A stretch of DNA of 64,000 nucleotides from assembly GCF_006442545.2 (NCBI RefSeq), contig NZ_CP083952.1:3093501-3157500 (forward strand), read 5' to 3'. The DNA is from Mesorhizobium sp. B2-1-8 (GTDB lineage Bacteria > Pseudomonadota > Alphaproteobacteria > Rhizobiales > Rhizobiaceae). The notes below the pieces were generated by a model that was given only the letters and a program-made list of their open reading frames with translations, was not told the DNA's origin and searched no databases. Below are positions 58,684 to 64,000 of this stretch, piece after piece. A program made the position numbers and the translations under genes. Numbering within the stretch: the first letter of the stretch is position 1; each line of letters starts with the position of its first letter.

Positions 58684-61386
58684 TCACACCGCCGCGACAA
58701 ACCCGTCCAGCACGCGCTTCTGGCCGGCCTTGTCGAAGTCGATCGTCAGCTTGTTGCCTTCGATGGCCGCGATGTTGCCGTTGCCGAATTTCTGGTGGAA
58801 GACGCGGTCGCCGACGTTGAAGGCCGACGGCGTGTCGGAGACGGATTTGGCGACCAGTTCGCCGTCGATGGTGCGGCCCTTCACGCTGGTGCGGCCGGCG
58901 CCGTAGCCGGAGTCTGTCTCGCCATAGCCGATGCGTTCGACCTGGTGGCCCGAGCGCGTGCCCCAATTGCGGTCGGTTGCCTCGGTGCGGTTGGCCTGTG
59001 CGCGCTGCCAGCCCGGCGTCGAATAGGTGTTCGAGAAGGCGCCGGATTTTTCCGTGTTGGCACCAACATTGTCGAAACGCGAGGCGCCATACGGGTTCTG
59101 TCTTCCAGCCCCCTGGCCGCCGCCACGGCCGGACGCGAACGAGCCGCCGCCATAGGGATTGCCGTAGCCGCCATAGGAATTGCCGGCTTCGGCGACCTCG
59201 ACATGGGCTTCCGGGAGTTCCTCGAGGAAGCGCGACGGGATGGTCGATTGCCACAGGCCGTGGATGAGGCGGTTGGAGACGAACCAGATATGCAGGTTCT
59301 TCTTGGCCCGCGTCAGGCCGACATAGGCGAGCCGCCGCTCTTCCTCCAGCCCGGAGCGGCCGCCTTCGTCCAGCGCACGCTGATGGGGAAAAAGGCCTTC
59401 CTCCCAGCCGGGCAGGAAGACGGTCTCGAATTCGAGGCCCTTGGCCGAGTGCAGCGTCATGATGGAAACGGCGTCTTGTCCGGCGTTCTGCTCGGCATCC
59501 ATGACCAGCGCGACATGTTCAAGGAAGGAGCGCAGCGACTCGTACTGCTCCATGGAGCGAATCAGTTCCTTCAGGTTCTCCAGTCGGCCGGGCGCCTCGA
59601 CCGAACGGTCGTTCTTCCACATGTCGGTGTAGCCGCTCTCTTCGAGAATGGTCTCGGCGAGCTCGGTGTGCGGCGTCGTTTCCAGCGCCTTCTGCCAGCG
59701 CTCGAAATTGGCCGCCACCTCGCGCAACGCGGCGCGCGGCTTCGGCTTCAGTTCGTCGCTTTCGGCGAGATTGCCGGCGGCTTCCAGCATCGGGATGCGC
59801 AGGGCGCGGGCCGTGTCGTGGATCTGGCGGATGGTGGCTTCGCCCAGGCCGCGCTTCGGCACGTTGACGATGCGCTCGAAGGCGAGGTCGTCGGCGCCTT
59901 GCGCGACGACGCGGAAGAAGGCCATCGCGTCGCGGATTTCCATGCGCTCGTAGAAACGCGGGCCGCCGATGACGCGGTAGTTGAGGCCGAGCGTGGTGAA
60001 GCGCTCCTCGAAGGCGCGCATCTGGAAGGACGCGCGGACGAGGATCGCCATGTCGTTCAAATTATGCTTCTGGCGCTGGTAGGCCTCGATGGTCTCGCCG
60101 ATGGCGCGGGCTTCTTCCTCCGAATCCCAAGCGGCATGGACGTTGACCTTGCCGTCTTCCGGATCGTTGCGGTCAGTGAACAGCGTCTTGCCGAAACGGC
60201 CCTCATTATAGGCGATGAGGTGGGAGGCGGCGCCCAGTATGTGCGCGGTCGAGCGGTAATTGCGCTCCAGCCGGATGATGGTGGAGCCGGGAAAATCCTT
60301 GTCGAAGCGCAGGATGTTGTCGACCTCGGCACCGCGCCAGCCATAGATGGACTGATCGTCGTCGCCAACGCAGCAAATGTTAACAGTAGTGCGAACTTCG
60401 GCCGAAGAGTGCCCAATCTCCCCCCTTATGGGGGAGATGTCGCCGGAGGCGACAGAGGGGGGCGCTGGCCCGCCGGCCTGTCGGTGCGAGGCGCCCCCCT
60501 CTGTCCTGCCGGACATCTCCCCCTCAAGGGGGGAGATCGGCTTGCCTTGCGGCCTTTGCGCCAAAAGCCGCAGCCACATGTATTGGGCGGTGTTGGTGTC
60601 CTGGTATTCGTCGACGAGGATGTATTTGAAGCGCCGGTGATAGTCCTTCAGCACATCGGGATTGGCGCGGAAGATACGGATCGGGTGGCAGAGCAGGTCG
60701 CCGAAGTCGCAGGCGTTCAGCGTCTGCAGGCGCTCCTGATAGGCCTTGTAGAGCTCGCGGCCCTTGCCGTTGGCGAAGCTGCGCGCATCGCCCTCGTCGA
60801 TGTCGGCCGGACCCTGGCCCTTGTTCTTCCAGCCGTCGATCATCTGGGCGAACTGCTTTGCGGGCCAGCGCTTGTCGTCCAGCCCCTCGGCCTGGATCAG
60901 CTGCTTGATCAGCCGCACGACGTCGTCGGTGTCGAGGATGGTGAAGTCGGACCTCAGGCCGGCAAGCTCTGCGTGGCGGCGCAGCAGCTTCACGCCGATC
61001 GAGTGGAAGGTGCCGAGCCACGGCATGCCCTCGACATTGCCTTCGCCGATCAGGATGCCGATGCGCTGCTTCATCTCGCGCGCCGCCTTGTTGGTGAAGG
61101 TCACGGCGAGGATCTGCGACGGGAAGGCCTTGCCGGTGGCGAGGATGTGGGCGATGCGGGTGGTCAAGACGCGGGTCTTGCCGGTGCCGGCGCCGGCCAG
61201 CACCAGAACCGGGCCTTCGGTGGTCTCCACCGCCAGCCGCTGCTCGGGATTAAGCCCCCTGAGATAGTCCGGCGCATTGTTTTGGCCGCCGCGGGCAGCC
61301 ATGGCGCGCGCGGCAATGCCCGACGGGGCCGTGGGCCGCGCATCGGGTTCGTCGAAAAAGGGCATGTCTTCGGAAAAGCCGGACAT
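58684..61386 (-). CDS. uvrD: UvrD/PcrA-type DNA helicase carrying a translated palindromic repeat
   Basis: This 900-residue superfamily 1A helicase acts in repair. Walker A is AGAGTGKT at residues 64-71, motif II is DEYQD at 259-263, motif III is GDDDQS at 341-346, and VSIMTLHSAKGLEFETVFLP (20) is motif V. Between motifs II and III about 40 residues (roughly 284-324, beginning ISPLEGEMSG) are encoded by a 122-bp palindromic repeat read in frame. A Gly/Tyr-rich low-complexity tail and a C-terminal UvrD tudor-like domain follow. A long antisense frame covers the gene but is spurious. Confidence 0.94.
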   Translation of the reverse strand: MSGFSEDMPFFDEPDARPTAPSGIAARAMAARGGQNNAPDYLRGLNPEQRLAVETTEGPVLVLAGAGTGKTRVLTTRIAHILATGKAFPSQILAVTFTNKAAREMKQRIGILIGEGNVEGMPWLGTFHSIGVKLLRRHAELAGLRSDFTILDTDDVVRLIKQLIQAEGLDDKRWPAKQFAQMIDGWKNKGQGPADIDEGDARSFANGKGRELYKAYQERLQTLNACDFGDLLCHPIRIFRANPDVLKDYHRRFKYILVDEYQDTNTAQYMWLRLLAQRPQGKPISPLEGEMSGRTEGGASHRQAGGPAPPSVASGDISPIRGEIGHSSAEVRTTVNICCVGDDDQSIYGWRGAEVDNILRFDKDFPGSTIIRLERNYRSTAHILGAASHLIAYNEGRFGKTLFTDRNDPEDGKVNVHAAWDSEEEARAIGETIEAYQRQKHNLNDMAILVRASFQMRAFEERFTTLGLNYRVIGGPRFYERMEIRDAMAFFRVVAQGADDLAFERIVNVPKRGLGEATIRQIHDTARALRIPMLEAAGNLAESDELKPKPRAALREVAANFERWQKALETTPHTELAETILEESGYTDMWKNDRSVEAPGRLENLKELIRSMEQYESLRSFLEHVALVMDAEQNAGQDAVSIMTLHSAKGLEFETVFLPGWEEGLFPHQRALDEGGRSGLEEERRLAYVGLTRAKKNLHIWFVSNRLIHGLWQSTIPSRFLEELPEAHVEVAEAGNSYGGYGNPYGGGSFASGRGGGQGAGRQNPYGASRFDNVGANTEKSGAFSNTYSTPGWQRAQANRTEATDRNWGTRSGHQVERIGYGETDSGYGAGRTSVKGRTIDGELVAKSVSDTPSAFNVGDRVFHQKFGNGNIAAIEGNKLTIDFDKAGQKRVLDGFVAAV
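60416..60537. repeat. palindromic repeat, type D, inside uvrD
   Basis: The 122-bp element begins atctcccccc and ends ggggggagat. Each end forms its own hairpin (atctccccc...gggggagat), and the inner arms gacagaggggggcgc and gcgcccccctctgtc pair with one another, so the whole folds into a large symmetrical structure. On the minus strand it is read through in frame within the helicase gene. It matches a repeat common between rhizobial genes. Confidence 0.88.
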
Positions 61387-61645
61387 CGCCCCCGAATGTA
61401 GTGATTCGGCAGCGAAAGACCAGAACTGTCTACGTTTTGTTCCGGTAAAGTGCCTGATACGGCCAGTTGAGCGACATGGCAGCCGGCGTTGTGAACAACC
61501 GCGGGCGGAACGAGGTTGCTGCCGCAGGCCGATGACCTACGCTTGACAGGCGCGGCGGTCGGGAGAAAGTTGCGCAGGGGGCGGCACGCAATGCCGGGTT
61601 GCCCAGGGCCGCCACCATGCGCGCAACAGTCGAAGGAGTATCATC

Positions 61646-63961
61646 TTGGCTGTCACCATCACCTCCCTCATCCTCTTCCTCATTGGCCTGGCACTTGGCG
61701 CCGGCGGTATCTGGTTGGCTTCGCTGGGCGGCAGCTGGTACTACATCATTGTCGGCCTCGCCTTCCTGATCGCCGCCTGGCTGCTCTACCGGCGCCGTTC
61801 CACTGCGCTCTGGCTCTATGCGGCGATCGTGCTCGGCACGCTGGCCTGGGCGGTCTGGGAGACCGGTTTCGACTGGTGGGAGCTCGGCCCGCGCGGCGGC
61901 ATCATCGTGCTGGTGGCGCTGTGGCTGCTGACGCCGTGGGCGCGGCGCGGCCTTGCCGGGCCGGACGGGCGCGCGCCTCTGATCCTTGCCGTGCTGGCAT
62001 CGCTGGCGGTGGCCGGCTATTCGATGACCGCAGATCCGAAGGATATCGCCGGCGCGCTCGATACCGACAAGGTGATCCCCAACGCCAATCTCGGCGGCGA
62101 TGTGCCGGCGGGCGAATGGCATTATTACGGGCGCACGCAGTTCGGCCAGCGCTATTCGCCGCTCGACCAGATCACGCCGGACAATGTCGCCGAGCTGAAA
62201 CCGGCCTGGACCTATCGCACCGGCGACGTGAAGGGACCGGACGATGTCGGCGAGACCACTTACCAGGTGACGCCGCTCAAAGTGGGCGACACGCTTTACA
62301 TCTGCACGCCGCACAATTTCGCCATCGCGGTCGATGCCGCGACCGGCAAGGAGAAGTGGCGCTACGATCCCAAGATCAAGCTCGACAAGGATCGCCAGCA
62401 CCAGACTTGCCGCGGCGTCTCCTATTATGCCGATGCCGCGGGCGCCGCCGGCCAGCCCTGCGCGGCGCGCGTCTACCTGCCGACCTCAGATGCGCGGCTG
62501 ATCGCGCTCGATGCCGCCAACGGGCAGGTTTGCCCGGCCTTTGCCGAGGCCGGCACGCTCAATCTGTTGACGAACATGCCGTATCCCAAGTCGGGCTATT
62601 ATTACTCGACTTCGGCGCCGCTGATCGCGGGCGGTAAGATCATCGTCGGCGGCGCGGTCAACGACAATTATTCGACGCAGGAGCCGTCCGGCGTCATCCG
62701 CGCCTATGATGCGAGCACCGGCAAGCTGCTGTGGAACTGGGATTCCGGCAATCCGGACCAGACGACGCCGCTGGCGGCCGGCCAGACCTACACCGCCAAC
62801 TCGCCCAATATGTGGTCGACGCCGAGCGCCGACGAGAAGCTCGGCCTGCTTTACGTGCCGCTCGGCAACCAGACGCCGGACCAGCTCGGCACGGGCCGCA
62901 GCGCCAATGTCGAAAAATTCTCCTCCTCGATCACGGCGCTCGATCTCAACACCGGGCAGTTGAAATGGGTTCGGCAGACCGTGCACCATGACCTCTGGGA
63001 CATGGACGTGCCGGCCCAGCCGAGCCTGATCGACATCACCAAGGCCGACGGCTCCGTGGTGCCCGCGCTGGTCGGGCCGACCAAGCAGGGCGACCTCTAT
63101 GTGCTCGACCGGCGCACCGGCGAGCCGGTCATCCCCGTCAAGGAAGTGCCGTCGCCCGGGGGAGCCATCGAGGGCGACCACACATCGCCGACGCAGCCGG
63201 CGTCCGACCTTTCCTTCAACCCGCCGCCGCTGACCGAGGCCGACATGTGGGGCATCACCATGTTCGACCAGCTGGCCTGCCGGATCGCGCTCCACAAATT
63301 GCGCTATGAAGGCCGCTACACGCCGCCCTCGCTGCAGGGATCGCTGATCTATCCCGGCAATTTCGGCACTTTCAACTGGGGTGGCGTAGCGGTCGATCCC
63401 GTGCGACAGGTGATGTTCGGCATGCCGACCTATCTCGCCTTCACGTCGCGGCTTGTGCCCCGCGCGGACGTGCCGCCGCCGGGCGACGCCAAGGGCAGCG
63501 AGCAGGGGCTGAACCGCAACGAAGGCGCGCCCTACGCGGTGGTGATGGGACCGTTCCTGTCGCCGCTCGGCATTCCGTGCCAGGCGCCGCCCTGGGGCTA
63601 TGTCGCCGGCGTGGACCTGAGGACCGGCACGATTGCCTACAAGCACCGCAACGGCACCGTCTACGACATGACGCCGCTGCCGCTGCCGCTGAAGGTCGGG
63701 GTGCCCGGCATTGGCGGGCCGATGATCACCGCCGGCGGTGTCGCCTTCCTGGGTGCCGCCGTCGACGACTATCTGCGCGCCTACGACCTGACATCGGGCA
63801 AGCAGCTCTGGCGGGCGCGGCTGCCGGCCGGCGGGCAATCGACGCCGATGACCTATACGGTCGCGGACGGGCGCCAGTTCGTGGTCATCGTCGCCGGCGG
63901 CCACGGCTCGATTGGCACCAAGCCGGGCGACTATGTGATGGCCTACGCGCTGCCGAAATAG
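61646..63961 (+). CDS. gcd: membrane-bound PQQ-dependent glucose dehydrogenase
   Basis: This 771-residue quinoprotein oxidises glucose and other aldoses to lactones in the periplasm and passes electrons to ubiquinone. Five membrane helices occupy about residues 1-135, followed by the eight-bladed propeller with YGRTQFGQRYSPLDQITPDN (20), CTPHNF (His ligand region), HDLWDMDVPAQP (catalytic Asp) and repeated tryptophan-docking motifs such as DLNTGQLKW. The start is a TTG at 61646 with GGAG eight bases upstream. The length compares with 796 in E. coli. PQQ synthesis genes are not in the window. The 259-base gap from uvrD holds only the two divergent promoters. Confidence 0.94.
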   Translation: MAVTITSLILFLIGLALGAGGIWLASLGGSWYYIIVGLAFLIAAWLLYRRRSTALWLYAAIVLGTLAWAVWETGFDWWELGPRGGIIVLVALWLLTPWARRGLAGPDGRAPLILAVLASLAVAGYSMTADPKDIAGALDTDKVIPNANLGGDVPAGEWHYYGRTQFGQRYSPLDQITPDNVAELKPAWTYRTGDVKGPDDVGETTYQVTPLKVGDTLYICTPHNFAIAVDAATGKEKWRYDPKIKLDKDRQHQTCRGVSYYADAAGAAGQPCAARVYLPTSDARLIALDAANGQVCPAFAEAGTLNLLTNMPYPKSGYYYSTSAPLIAGGKIIVGGAVNDNYSTQEPSGVIRAYDASTGKLLWNWDSGNPDQTTPLAAGQTYTANSPNMWSTPSADEKLGLLYVPLGNQTPDQLGTGRSANVEKFSSSITALDLNTGQLKWVRQTVHHDLWDMDVPAQPSLIDITKADGSVVPALVGPTKQGDLYVLDRRTGEPVIPVKEVPSPGGAIEGDHTSPTQPASDLSFNPPPLTEADMWGITMFDQLACRIALHKLRYEGRYTPPSLQGSLIYPGNFGTFNWGGVAVDPVRQVMFGMPTYLAFTSRLVPRADVPPPGDAKGSEQGLNRNEGAPYAVVMGPFLSPLGIPCQAPPWGYVAGVDLRTGTIAYKHRNGTVYDMTPLPLPLKVGVPGIGGPMITAGGVAFLGAAVDDYLRAYDLTSGKQLWRARLPAGGQSTPMTYTVADGRQFVVIVAGGHGSIGTKPGDYVMAYALPK

Positions 63962-64000
63962 GGGCAAGATTCTGGCTGGATGGGTGATCCGCCAGGTTTG

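Noticed and set aside
58213..61401. 1062-codon open frame on the + strand opposite uvrD
   Set aside because: It is antisense to a clear helicase gene, shows no domain, and arises from GC-rich codon bias.

Overview
This window looks like chromosomal DNA from an alphaproteobacterium of the order Rhizobiales, most likely Mesorhizobium or a close relative. The basis is high GC content, the order of the division and cell wall (dcw) cluster, the btaAB betaine-lipid genes, and several families of short palindromic repeats typical of rhizobial intergenic DNA. The genus is an inference; no 16S rRNA gene is present.

Left arm (1-13.4 kb): a GH25 lysozyme-like lipoprotein, a class C beta-lactamase-type serine hydrolase, a higBA toxin-antitoxin pair, btaAB (phosphate-free betaine lipid synthesis, with a near-perfect Pho box), a fused hydantoinase/5-oxoprolinase, a tiny lipoprotein, a TerB-DnaJ protein, an intact IS110-family insertion sequence, an AmiD-like amidase and a lytic transglycosylase. 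At 13.43-13.83 kb lies the RNase P RNA gene, followed by a parDE toxin-antitoxin pair and a PLP-dependent trans-sulfuration enzyme.

Core (16.1-41.6 kb): a complete dcw cluster on the + strand, mraZ-rsmH-ftsL-ftsI-murE-murF-mraY-murD-ftsW-murG-murC-murB-ddl-ftsQ-ftsA-ftsZ, then lpxC, bamD, recN and ligA. Most junctions overlap by 1-13 bases, which implies translational coupling. The mraZ promoter carries evenly spaced NCCCA repeats, the expected MraZ operator. Together these genes make lipid II, assemble the septal synthase and the Z ring, start lipid A synthesis and build the outer-membrane assembly machine.

Right arm (41.6-64 kb): a TIGR02453-like protein, azlCD amino-acid exporter, aminopeptidase P, prmA, a SCO1/SenC copper chaperone, CreA, a hexapeptide acyltransferase, a low-affinity iron permease-like protein, an SDR, a TMEM175-like channel, MFS and MATE transporters, a phytase-like esterase, an MttB-family methyltransferase preceded by the relict 3' end of a dimethylglycine dehydrogenase-type gene, an encapsulated-ferritin-like protein, a UvrD/PcrA helicase and a membrane PQQ glucose dehydrogenase.

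Most notable: (i) an unlisted 30-codon ORF at 45876-45968 whose residues match the spacing of a lasso-type RiPP leader but whose putative core cannot form a lasso ring; (ii) a 122-bp palindromic repeat read in frame inside the UvrD helicase; (iii) four copies of a 47-49-bp palindromic repeat, each just upstream of a + strand start codon; (iv) an orphan EncFtn-like ferritin without shell gene or cargo-loading tail. No CRISPR array, tRNA or prophage was recognised.
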